From Phycisphaeraceae bacterium (lineage in GTDB: Bacteria > Planctomycetota > Phycisphaerae > Phycisphaerales > Phycisphaeraceae), in assembly GCA_029260715.1 (NCBI GenBank), contig JAJDCS010000017.1, positions 1 to 64,000 on the forward strand: a stretch of 64,000 bases of DNA, in the 5' to 3' direction. Shown one piece after another: positions 54,457-62,937 of the stretch. The notes beneath the pieces were generated by a model. The model was not told the DNA's origin. It did not search any database and saw nothing but the letters and a program-made list of their open reading frames with translations. Numbering within the stretch: the stretch's first letter is position 1; each line of letters starts with the position of its first letter. The position numbers and the translations under genes were made by a program.

Positions 54457-55515
54457 TCACGGGGCGTGATCGGGGACGGCCACGATCAGATCGACAGGGC
54501 CGAAGTTAAACGGCGCTTTCATTAAGACCCGCTTCCACTCCTCCGACCGCAGCCTGATCAGAGGCCAATCCTGGGTGCTGACTTCGCTCTTGATCGACAT
54601 CGGCAGCAGGCCGTCTTCCGGGGGCATCTGCCGGGCGGTCCACCCGAGCATCGCGTCGGCCAGCTTGATCATGTCCTGGTAATAGGTATTGCTCTCCTGG
54701 CTTACCCGGTTCATGTCCAGCAGCGTGGCGGAAAGTGTCATATACCGAAACGCCACCAGCGCCATCTCACGGATCGTCCCGACGGGGATCTCCCTGCCCT
54801 CGGATTTGGCCTGGACCGTTTTAACAAACAGCTTGCGCAAGCCCTCCAGCGCCGCGCCGAGCGGCAGGTTGGGGTTTAGCGCGTGCAGGTCAACACGTGT
54901 GTTAAGCCCGTCCAAGAGCTTCATGGCCGCTTCGGGGATATCCAACCCCACCAGCCCCACCAGCAATCGCTGCAGGACGCGCTCCGACTTTTCCTTGAGC
55001 ATCGCGTCGGTCAACGCCTTTAGCAAAATCTGCTGCTCGCGAACCGAGAGCCTGCTGGTGACACCCACGTCGACCGCCTTGCCCGCCCAGTACCGGATGG
55101 CGGGGCTTGGGTCGGCCAGGCCTTTCTGAATCAGCCGAACCACGCCCGGGTCGTGCAGCGAGCTGACCACGATCATCGCGTTTAAGCGCACGTGTAGCTG
55201 ATCGGAATTGACCGCTTGCGTCAGGCGGTGGCTTGCGGCAGCGGAGTACGCCAGGTGGAAGATATCGGTGCCACCCGCCCAGGCCAGCGGCTCGATCAAC
55301 TCCTGGCGGGCCTGGACGACCTCGTCGGGGTTGCCCTCCGTTAGGGCCTGGGTTTTATCGTCCAAGTAGTCTTCGACGTGCGCCTGCTGAGCCGGGGTCA
55401 ATGCGGTGGTGGCGGTGACAACGCCGTAGGGGATTTTGCGTTGGGCTTCCGCGACGCTTGCAAGGATGCAAACGAGTATCACGACGACGGCTAAGCGGTG
55501 TCGGCCAAACAGCAT
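54457..55515 (-). CDS. Secreted HEAT-like repeat protein
   Basis: About 352 residues. Signal peptide (HRLAVVVILVCILASVAEA), then helical HEAT-like units, for example VNSDQLHVRLNAMIVVSSLH and LADPSPAIRYWAGKAVDVGV. The C-terminal third is also helical. The role is unknown; HEAT arrays usually bind proteins. The start at 55515 places the signal peptide near the N-terminus; a GTG at 55554 is an alternative. Confidence 0.7.
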   Translation of the reverse strand: MLFGRHRLAVVVILVCILASVAEAQRKIPYGVVTATTALTPAQQAHVEDYLDDKTQALTEGNPDEVVQARQELIEPLAWAGGTDIFHLAYSAAASHRLTQAVNSDQLHVRLNAMIVVSSLHDPGVVRLIQKGLADPSPAIRYWAGKAVDVGVTSRLSVREQQILLKALTDAMLKEKSERVLQRLLVGLVGLDIPEAAMKLLDGLNTRVDLHALNPNLPLGAALEGLRKLFVKTVQAKSEGREIPVGTIREMALVAFRYMTLSATLLDMNRVSQESNTYYQDMIKLADAMLGWTARQMPPEDGLLPMSIKSEVSTQDWPLIRLRSEEWKRVLMKAPFNFGPVDLIVAVPDHAP

Positions 55516-55701
55516 AAAGACTCTCTGGTTCAATCGCTCCGTAGCCTCGAACACACTAATATGATAGATGATCCGCTTGCTCCATGCACGGTAGCACCCG
55601 TATTTTCCTGTGTCAATGATTGCATCACAGCCACGAATTCTCCCCGGTGAACGCGGTATGGAACCACCGAAGCGGTGAAATGTGCTGACGGGATCGACCC
55701 G

Positions 55702-56193
55702 CTAAAACAGCCGCCCTTGGCTGGGGGTGTCGTCGCCGTCGGTGTTCAAAACATCGCGCACCTCATCGAGCAAGTCGTCCAGGTCGCGGAATTGCTTGTA
55801 GACGCTGGCGAACCGGACATAAGCCACCTGGTCCAGGCGCTTGAGCCGCTCGGACAGCTCACGCCCGATCTCGACGGCTTTCACCTCACGCTCGTAGCGG
55901 CGGAAGATCTCTTCCTCGACCTCCTCGATCAATTGGAGCATGGCCTGGGCGCTGACGGGGCGCTTGTAGCAGGCTTTCTGGAGCCCGCCAAGCAGCTTTT
56001 GCCGGTCGTAGGGGACGCGCGTGCCGTCTTTCTTGATCACGGACAACCGGTGGTTGGCTTCGATGTGCTCGTAAGTGGTGTACCGCCGCTCACACGCGAG
56101 ACACTGGCGGCGGCGGCGGATCGCGCGCCCCTCCTCGGTGCCGCGGGAGTCGATCACCTTGTCACGGTCTTCCCCACAATACGGGCATCGCAT
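55702..56193 (-). CDS. nrdR: Transcriptional repressor NrdR
   Basis: 163 residues. A zinc-ribbon and ATP-cone repressor of ribonucleotide reductase genes. Zinc cysteines: C3 and C6 (MRCPYCGEDRDK) and C31 and C34 (CLAC). The ATP cone starts at about VIKKDGTRVPYDRQKLLGGL. The start at 56193 gives the canonical N-terminus; an open frame upstream to 56388 has no RBS. No nrd gene is in the window, so its targets lie elsewhere. Confidence 0.95.
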   Translation of the reverse strand: MRCPYCGEDRDKVIDSRGTEEGRAIRRRRQCLACERRYTTYEHIEANHRLSVIKKDGTRVPYDRQKLLGGLQKACYKRPVSAQAMLQLIEEVEEEIFRRYEREVKAVEIGRELSERLKRLDQVAYVRFASVYKQFRDLDDLLDEVRDVLNTDGDDTPSQGRLF

Positions 56194-56447
56194 GCCGAAC
56201 GTCCCTTCGCCTTTTGCCCTTACCGCCCAGCCGCCTACAAAGCCTTTATCGACCGAGCCACATCTTGTGTCAACACAATGCTGACGCCTGGTTGGAACGC
56301 CGCGCGGGGTGGCTGAATCGGGCGCCAAATGCTCGCGTAAGATCATACTATTCAATGAAATCGAAGGCGCCGGACGGCTTTTGATCATTAGAAAAAAGCG
56401 GGGGCCGGTGGTATACCGGGATCAAAGAAGGATAAGCGAACCTAGCG

Positions 56448-57890
56448 ATGCTTGCGGAATCTTCTCATTGGCTGTTGGCGCTTAGCACGATCGCGGCCCT
56501 GGTGCACCTGATGGGTGTAATCAACGCGGTCGAGGCGATCATGGAACCGCGGTCGTCCGAGGGCGCGATCGCCTGGGCCATCGCGCTGCTGCTGATCCCG
56601 TGGGTGGCGCTCCCGTTCTATTGGGTGTTCGGGCGCAGCCGGTTTTACGGCTACGTCAAGGCACGCCGGTCAAAGAACCGCCAACTCAAGCAGATCGTCA
56701 AGGACATGGCGATCTACTCATCAAGCTTTAAAAGCCCCCCGCAGCAGGACCGACCCGCGTTCAAAGCCTGGCAGCAACTCGCGCCGACCCCCTTCACCCA
56801 ACACAACCACACCAAGCTGCTGATCAACGGCGACGAAGCGTTTCCCGCAATGTTCGAGCACATCGATGCCGCGCAGAGCTATATCCTGATCCAGTTTTAC
56901 ATCATCCGCGACGACGCGCTTGGGAGGGAATTTCAAGAGCGTCTGATCCGCAAAGCCAAGCAGGGCGTGCGCGTGTACCTCCTGTACGACGAGATCGGCT
57001 GCCACGGCCTGCCAAGCGCGTACATCGAAGCACTGACCCGCGCCGGCGTCGAGGCGCGCCCGTTTAAAACGACCAAGGGCAGGCGCAACCGCTTCCAGAT
57101 CAACTTCCGCAACCACCGGAAAATCATGGTCGTAGACGGGCGCGTGGCGTTTGTGGGCGGGCTGAACGTGGGCGATGAATATATCGGTAGAAGCCGGCGC
57201 TTCGGGCCGTGGCGAGACACACACGTCAAAGCCAGCGGCCCTTGCGTGCAGAGTGTCCAGTTGTCGTTCATCGAGGACTGGCACTGGGCCACCATGCGGG
57301 TGCCGTCGCTGGACTGGGTGCCCAAGCCAGCGGCGGAGGGTGATATGAGTGTGCTGGTGCTGCCGACCGGCCCGGCGGACGACCTGGATAGCTGCGCACT
57401 GCTGTTCATTCAGGCGATCAATGCGGCCAAGCACCGGCTGTGGATCGCCACCCCCTACTTCGTGCCCGACGCCACGGTGATCAACGCCCTGCAGTTGGCT
57501 GGGCTGCGCGGCGTGGACGTGCGGATCATCCTGCCCCAGAAAGCGGACCACTGGCTGGTCTACCTGTCCATGTTCTCCTACCTGCGTCCAGCCGAAGACG
57601 CGGGCGTGAAGATCTACCGGTACCAGCCGGGGTTCCTGCACCAGAAAGTCATGCTGATCGACCACGACATCGCCGCGGTGGGCACAGCCAACCTGGACAA
57701 CCGCTCGTTCCGCTTGAATTTTGAGATAACGATGATCGTCGCGAACCGACTCTTTGCCAGCCGTGTGGAAGCGATGCTCAAAGCCGACTTGGCCAACAGC
57801 CGCCAGGCCAGGGCCGCCGACCTGGAGTCCCGGTGGTTCGGCTTTAAGCTGGCGGTGCGGCTGGCGCGGCTGCTCGACCCGGTTCAGTAG
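56448..57890 (+). CDS. cls: Cardiolipin synthase
   Basis: 480 residues. Two N-terminal membrane helices (about 7-25 and 40-58), then two phospholipase D (HKD) motifs: H223 in NHRKIMVVDG and H398 in LHQKVMLIDH, the second followed by AVGTANLDNRSF. It condenses two phosphatidylglycerols to cardiolipin. Length and order match ClsA. It is divergent from nrdR. Confidence 0.94.
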   Translation: MLAESSHWLLALSTIAALVHLMGVINAVEAIMEPRSSEGAIAWAIALLLIPWVALPFYWVFGRSRFYGYVKARRSKNRQLKQIVKDMAIYSSSFKSPPQQDRPAFKAWQQLAPTPFTQHNHTKLLINGDEAFPAMFEHIDAAQSYILIQFYIIRDDALGREFQERLIRKAKQGVRVYLLYDEIGCHGLPSAYIEALTRAGVEARPFKTTKGRRNRFQINFRNHRKIMVVDGRVAFVGGLNVGDEYIGRSRRFGPWRDTHVKASGPCVQSVQLSFIEDWHWATMRVPSLDWVPKPAAEGDMSVLVLPTGPADDLDSCALLFIQAINAAKHRLWIATPYFVPDATVINALQLAGLRGVDVRIILPQKADHWLVYLSMFSYLRPAEDAGVKIYRYQPGFLHQKVMLIDHDIAAVGTANLDNRSFRLNFEITMIVANRLFASRVEAMLKADLANSRQARAADLESRWFGFKLAVRLARLLDPVQ

Positions 57891-57932
57891 CGCCTTGGCC
57901 GCACGCGATACCGCTTAACCAACCGAAGGCTG

Positions 57933-58319
57933 TCAGCCTTGCGTGAAGTAATTCGTGTTGTCAGACAACCGCTTCGACGCCGACAGCCTCGGTCTGGAAC
58001 GGCGGTTCAGTGAGCAAGGCTCAGACATGTCCAGGCGGCAGCCCACCAACGACAGCCCGCCTTCCAACGCGGTGGTGTGCACCACGTGGAACAGCATGAA
58101 CCCGCCGCCCCGCTTGCGGTCCACCATCAGGTCCTCGCCCCTGTGCGGCTCGCGTGGGGTGTTCACAAGAAACGACATGCCAGAGTCGGATATCTCATTG
58201 AGCCACCCCTTGCGACGCCGGGCGCCACGCCCATCTTGCCTCCATGCAACCAGTGCGCCGCGTTCGGCATAATAACGAGACTCGCGACGGCGGTTGTGAG
58301 AAGCGCGGGCTTCGTGCAT
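57933..58319 (-). CDS. PilZ-domain protein
   Basis: 128 residues, almost only a PilZ domain. The RxxxR motif is in RRRESRYY (about 11-18), and the second motif reads EISDSGMSF, with Glu where Asp or Asn is usual. A variant binding mode, or loss of c-di-GMP binding, is possible. The start at 58319 follows AGGAGG by eight bases; the frame upstream to 58502 is rejected. Confidence 0.78.
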   Translation of the reverse strand: MHEARASHNRRRESRYYAERGALVAWRQDGRGARRRKGWLNEISDSGMSFLVNTPREPHRGEDLMVDRKRGGGFMLFHVVHTTALEGGLSLVGCRLDMSEPCSLNRRSRPRLSASKRLSDNTNYFTQG

Positions 58320-58826
58320 ATCCAAGACCTCCTGATTCAAATACCGACAGACAACGGGAAAAACGAAGAACCCTCCGCGGCGCGTTCGCCCGGCCGCGTA
58401 CTCGACCAGGCGGCTTCGAAGCGAACTTTTGCCACTTTTACTGTCGGCAGGGCTGAGATATGACTGCCCGTTTGTCAAGCCCGGGCGCTGGATTTTGTGC
58501 AATCACCGTCCTCAAATCCCCTGCCGACAATCGCCCGCCGCACAGCCCGCCCCAGTGTTGTGTCCGCTGTGACCGTTATCACAGCCAGGGCCGGGGAGCC
58601 GGGCAACGCGCCCAGCCACACAAACCGAACAAGCAACCATCCCTTGTACCCAGCGCGATAGTTAAACAAGGTATTTTGTAATCATTATGCCTGGCGTCCG
58701 GCGGAATAAGCCTCCCCAAGTGCTTGAGATAACTCAGAACGGACCCTGACCGCCCGATAAGTAAGAAGACACATTTCTGCTGGCCTTGGAACCCATGTCA
58801 TGCAAACGCTAGAAAATGAGGTAGAT
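58320..58826. other. Divergent intergenic region
   Basis: 507 bases between the PilZ gene and the coiled-coil gene. GC-rich with scattered small palindromes (for example CACAG/CTGTG pairs around 58550-58590). It must contain both promoters; a TATTTTGTAATCAT stretch near 58672-58686 may be part of the rightward one. No gene, RNA or repeat family was recognised. Confidence 0.35.
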
Positions 58827-60791
58827 ATGGCTTTTTCTCACGCGTCGCGGGCCTCGGGCTTGTTTAACGAGATCGATCAATTCTTCAACGAGCTTCGGGA
58901 TATGGAGCCCGGCGGCACACCCCGGCAGCCAGAGCCAGCCGCCGCGGTGGCGACGCTTGAAGCCCCGCCTGAGGCAGATCGCTGTGAAATGGCGGCCGAT
59001 GAGGGCGGCCGGTTTGAAGCCCTAGAGGCCAAGCAGGCGGACTTGAACACCGCTTCGCAACGGGTTCAACAAGAGAAGCGGAAGCTAAAGCAACAAAAAC
59101 GCAACGCCGTGCGACAGCAGGCAGAACTTGACGGCTTGCGCCAAGAGCTGGCCCAAGAGCAACTGACGATCCAGCAGCAGCACGAACGCCTCGAAGCCCA
59201 GCAACAAGAACTCGACCAGCAGCGCCAAGCGCTAGCCCTTAAAGCCGAAGATGGGGCCCAAGACGCGGAATCAGCCAATCGCCGGGGGAAAGAGGTCGCG
59301 GAAAAAATCCGTGAGCTCGAGGCCCTAAGCAACACCCTCCAAGACAAACAGGCTCAGATCGAAAGCTCTCAAAAAGAACTCAACGGTCAACAACGCGCCA
59401 TCGAGCAGCAAAAACAGGAAATCGACAACGCCCGCCAACAGCTCGATCAAGCCCGCCAAGCGATCGCCCAAGAAAAACATGCCCTAGAACACGAGCGTCA
59501 ACAGCTCACCCAGCAACAAGAAAAGCTTCAGAAAAAACGCGGCAAGCTCGCCGGGCAAAACGGTATCTACAAACAGCAGGTAGCCGAACTCAAGCAGGCC
59601 CAATCGCAGTTCCAGCAGCGCTGCCAAGAGCTGGTCCATGAGAGCGACACGCTGATCGAAGAAAAACACCGCCTGTCGCAGCAGACCCAGGCGCTGGATC
59701 AGGAAAAACTAAACCTCCGCCAGCAGCAAGAAGCCCTAGAGCAACAGCGCGCCCACCTCGAACAGCGGAACGAATCGCTGTCCGAGGTGTCACAAGACGC
59801 CAAGGCGCTCGCCCAGCAGAAAGCCCAGCTTGATGAGCGTGCCCAGGCCCTGGAACAGCGGAGCCAAGACCTCGACGCGTGGCGACACGAAGCCGAAACC
59901 GCTTACGAGCAGGCCCAAGAGCAACGCCAGCGACTCGAAGAACAACAACGCGAGCTCGACCGGCAGCGGGAAGAATTCAATCAAGAGCGCCAACAGCTCC
60001 AAACGCAGCGGGTGGAACTGGAAAGCCGTGGCCAAGAATACGAACTCGCCTCGCAGCAGAACGAACAGCTTGACGCACGCCAAGAACAACTCCGCCGCCA
60101 GCAAGACGAACTGGAAAGCCGCGCCGGTGAGCTTGAATCGGCGATTCAGAAAGCCGCACAGCTTGAAACAAGGTGCCGGGAACTCGAACAGCAACTTCTG
60201 AACACGGAAACACGTCAACCCGCCGACGCCCAGCCGCAGACGCCCGCTGACGAGTTGCGCCAACAACTTGAAGACGAGCGTGAGGCGCTCAGCAAGCAGC
60301 GTGAGTCGTTAGAGCAGTTCGAGCACAGCCTATCAGTCAAGCAAGACCAGGCCGCCCAATACCGCCGCGAACTGGCCCAGCAGCGCGACGAACTCGATCG
60401 GCAGCAAAAAGAGCAGCAGTACCAGCAGCGGTCCATCGCCCAGGCCGAGCAATACCTCCAAGACACCGAGCAGCAACTCAACAAGCGTTGGGCCAAGACC
60501 CGCGCGTCGAGGTTCGTCATGCGGATCGTGGTGACGCTGGCGGTCTTGGCTTGGGCCAGCTACGAAGCCGCGATACGGTGGGTGCCGGCGGAACCGTCGG
60601 AAACGCTGGCGGCCCGTCAGCAGGAGTTGTCCAGCACAATCTTCTCGGTTTCGACAGGCACGGCGTTGTTTCTTGGCGTGGTGGTGTGGGTGTGGTCGTC
60701 GTGGCGGGCGACGCCTTCAAAAAAGAACACCCATCAACTCCAAGAGCCGGACCAACCCATAACCGCAGACGCCGCCTACGCCGCGGCTTAA
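58827..60791 (+). CDS. Gln/Glu-rich coiled-coil membrane protein
   Basis: 654 residues from the ATG at 58827 (GAGGT upstream; ATG 58800 is an alternative). After a start domain (MAFSHASRASGLFNEIDQFF) and a Pro/Ala linker, about residues 80-560 form one continuous coiled coil dominated by Gln, Glu, Arg and Leu (such as QQEKLQKKRGKLAGQNG and LEEQQRELDRQREEFNQE). Two C-terminal membrane helices follow (VMRIVVTLAVLAWASYEAAI and IFSVSTGTALFLGVVVWVW). It may be a rod projecting from the membrane, with a role in envelope or cell shape. No family is named; long coiled coils match many proteins by composition. Confidence 0.75.
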   Translation: MAFSHASRASGLFNEIDQFFNELRDMEPGGTPRQPEPAAAVATLEAPPEADRCEMAADEGGRFEALEAKQADLNTASQRVQQEKRKLKQQKRNAVRQQAELDGLRQELAQEQLTIQQQHERLEAQQQELDQQRQALALKAEDGAQDAESANRRGKEVAEKIRELEALSNTLQDKQAQIESSQKELNGQQRAIEQQKQEIDNARQQLDQARQAIAQEKHALEHERQQLTQQQEKLQKKRGKLAGQNGIYKQQVAELKQAQSQFQQRCQELVHESDTLIEEKHRLSQQTQALDQEKLNLRQQQEALEQQRAHLEQRNESLSEVSQDAKALAQQKAQLDERAQALEQRSQDLDAWRHEAETAYEQAQEQRQRLEEQQRELDRQREEFNQERQQLQTQRVELESRGQEYELASQQNEQLDARQEQLRRQQDELESRAGELESAIQKAAQLETRCRELEQQLLNTETRQPADAQPQTPADELRQQLEDEREALSKQRESLEQFEHSLSVKQDQAAQYRRELAQQRDELDRQQKEQQYQQRSIAQAEQYLQDTEQQLNKRWAKTRASRFVMRIVVTLAVLAWASYEAAIRWVPAEPSETLAARQQELSSTIFSVSTGTALFLGVVVWVWSSWRATPSKKNTHQLQEPDQPITADAAYAAA

Positions 60792-60807
60792 TCGCAACGA
60801 CACCGCG

Positions 60808-62784
60808 CTACCCTTGGGCTGCTCGGCGGGCCCATTCCTCTTCCAATGGCGTCAGCTCATTCGTCAGCTTCACACGCTTGTCTTGTAGCTGCTTGACCTT
60901 CTGCCCGTCGCGGTAGATGTCGGGGTCGGCAAGCGCCTGGTCAACCTCCGCGAGTTGCGATTCGAGCTTGACAATCTTCTGCTCAAGCGACTCCTGCTTG
61001 AGTTTGGACAGGCCCGACTGCTTCCGCGGGGGCGTTTGGCCTGCGGCATTGTTTTTTTGTCCAAGCTTCTGGGCCTTGGGCTTGGCTTGTTTGGGTGGCG
61101 AGGGTTTCTGAGCCACCGGCGCGGCGGCCTGGGCACGCTGTGTGGCGATGTATTGGCTGTACGTGCCCAGCACGTGGCGGACGTTGCCGTTGCCGTCCAT
61201 CACAATGAGCTGATCCACCAGGTCTTCGAGCAGCATCCGGTCGTGTGAGATCAGGATCAGCGTCCCCCCCCCGGTGGCTTTTTGGCCGAACCCCTGGGGC
61301 TGTGCGGTGAACTGCTTCATCGCCGCTTCGAGACGCTCGGCGCTGGAGATGTCCAGGTGGTTGGTCGGCTCGTCGAGCACCAGCAGGTTGTGCCCCCCCA
61401 CCACGAGCCCCGCCAGCACCGCACGGCTGCGCTCACCGCCGCTGAGCACGGTTAACGGCTTGTCTTGCTCATCACCTGAAAACAAAAATGCGCCGGCGAG
61501 GTTGCGCGCGTCCTGCTCATTACCGGTGGGCACGAACCGCTGGAGGTATTGGATGACTGTTTTGCTTAAGTCGAGGCCTTCGTGCGTTTGGCGGTAGTGC
61601 CCGACGCTGACCGAGTTGCCGGTGCGGACGGCGCCGCTGTCGGGCGGTTGCTCGCCTAGGAGTGTTCGGACGAGCGTGCTCTTGCCCGCGCCGTTTGGGC
61701 CGATGACGCCCACCCGATCGCCCCGCTTGATCACCAGCGACAAATCCTTGAACAGCGTCTTGCCTTCGTAGGCTTTGCTGATCGCGTCGGCGGTGCAGAT
61801 GAGGTCCCCGCACCTTTCGGCGGGTCGGAAGACCATGTTGACCTCGCCCAGGTCGGTGGGCCGATCGATTAATTCGTTTTGCTTGTAACGATCAAGTCGC
61901 TTTTCGCGTCCCTGAGCCTGTGAGGCGCGTTGCCCGGCGCGGTAGCGGTCGATGAACGCCTGCTCCTGGCGGACCCTGTCCTGCTGCTTTTCGTAGACCC
62001 GCTGCTGCGTCAGCCGGCGAAGGACGCGCTGCTCGCGGAACGCCTGGTAATTGCCGGGGTATTCCACAAGCCGGCAGTCTTCGAGTTCGTAGATACAACC
62101 GACGACGCGGTCGAGCAGCCAGCGATCGTGGCTGACGAGGATCACCGCGCCGCTGTAGGCCAAGAGATATTCTTCAAGCCACTGACGCCCGGCGATGTCC
62201 AGGTGGTTCGTCGGCTCGTCCAATAGCAACACGTCGGGCTGGCGCAAGAGCAACTTCGCCAGGGCCAGGCGCCCCTGCTGACCGCCGGATAGGTCCTGAA
62301 CCGTCACGTTGAAGAACTCGTCGGTGAGGCCCAGCCCGTGGAGCGTGGCGTCGATTTGATGATCGACGGCGTACCCGCCCGCGGCTTGGATCTTGTTCTC
62401 GACCTGTTCGTATTTCTTGAGCAGCTTATCCAGCTCGTCGCCCTGAGCGGTGGTCATCTCGTGCGACAGGGTTTCGAGGTCGCTGTGCAGCTTGTGCAGG
62501 TGGGCGAACGTGGTGGCCGCTTCGTCGCGCAGGGTCCGGCTGGGGTCGAGGTCCGGGTCTTGCGTGAGGTACCCCGCCGTGGCGCCGCGGGCGAGTTGGA
62601 CCTGGCCGCTGTCTGGCTTCAAGCCCGACCAACCGGCGATGAGCTTGAGCAGCGTCGACTTGCCGCAGCCGTTGCGACCCACCAGCCCGACGCGCACGCC
62701 CTTCTCAACGGTCAGGTTCACGCCGTCAAGCAGAACCCGATCACCGATCGACAACACCAGATTAGCCACACTCAATAGCGCCAC
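60808..62784 (-). CDS. ABC-F family ATPase (Uup-like)
   Basis: About 658 residues with two ABC ATPase domains and no membrane part. Walker A motifs: VGRNGCGKST and IGPNGAGKST; signatures LSGGQQGRLALAKLLLRQPD and LSGGERSRAVLAGLVVGGHN; both Walker B ends read LDEPTNHLD. A C-terminal coiled coil (LEQKIVKLESQLAEVDQAL) fits the Uup branch, which acts on ribosomes or recombination intermediates. The start is uncertain: a GTG at 62784 (VALLSVANLVLSIGDR) is most consistent with the family; the frame to 62922 adds atypical sequence. Confidence 0.93.
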   Translation of the reverse strand: MALLSVANLVLSIGDRVLLDGVNLTVEKGVRVGLVGRNGCGKSTLLKLIAGWSGLKPDSGQVQLARGATAGYLTQDPDLDPSRTLRDEAATTFAHLHKLHSDLETLSHEMTTAQGDELDKLLKKYEQVENKIQAAGGYAVDHQIDATLHGLGLTDEFFNVTVQDLSGGQQGRLALAKLLLRQPDVLLLDEPTNHLDIAGRQWLEEYLLAYSGAVILVSHDRWLLDRVVGCIYELEDCRLVEYPGNYQAFREQRVLRRLTQQRVYEKQQDRVRQEQAFIDRYRAGQRASQAQGREKRLDRYKQNELIDRPTDLGEVNMVFRPAERCGDLICTADAISKAYEGKTLFKDLSLVIKRGDRVGVIGPNGAGKSTLVRTLLGEQPPDSGAVRTGNSVSVGHYRQTHEGLDLSKTVIQYLQRFVPTGNEQDARNLAGAFLFSGDEQDKPLTVLSGGERSRAVLAGLVVGGHNLLVLDEPTNHLDISSAERLEAAMKQFTAQPQGFGQKATGGGTLILISHDRMLLEDLVDQLIVMDGNGNVRHVLGTYSQYIATQRAQAAAPVAQKPSPPKQAKPKAQKLGQKNNAAGQTPPRKQSGLSKLKQESLEQKIVKLESQLAEVDQALADPDIYRDGQKVKQLQDKRVKLTNELTPLEEEWARRAAQG

Positions 62785-62937
62785 AGCGGTCCGAGCCTCC
62801 GAATATCTTTCTGAAAGTCGAGTGAGAAGTATAGCCCACACGGAGCCGGGCCACGCGGGGGCGTCGTAATAAACAAACGGGTCTTTAAAAACCATGCGCA
62901 CGCTGACACCGCCGGCGGCCAAGCCCCGTCTTGCCGG

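Noticed and set aside
58590-58635. Possible riboswitch-like sequence (GGGGAGCCGGGCAACG region)
   Set aside because: It does not match the conserved core of the cyclic-di-GMP, cobalamin, TPP or SAM classes I know, and its position relative to a start is not informative.
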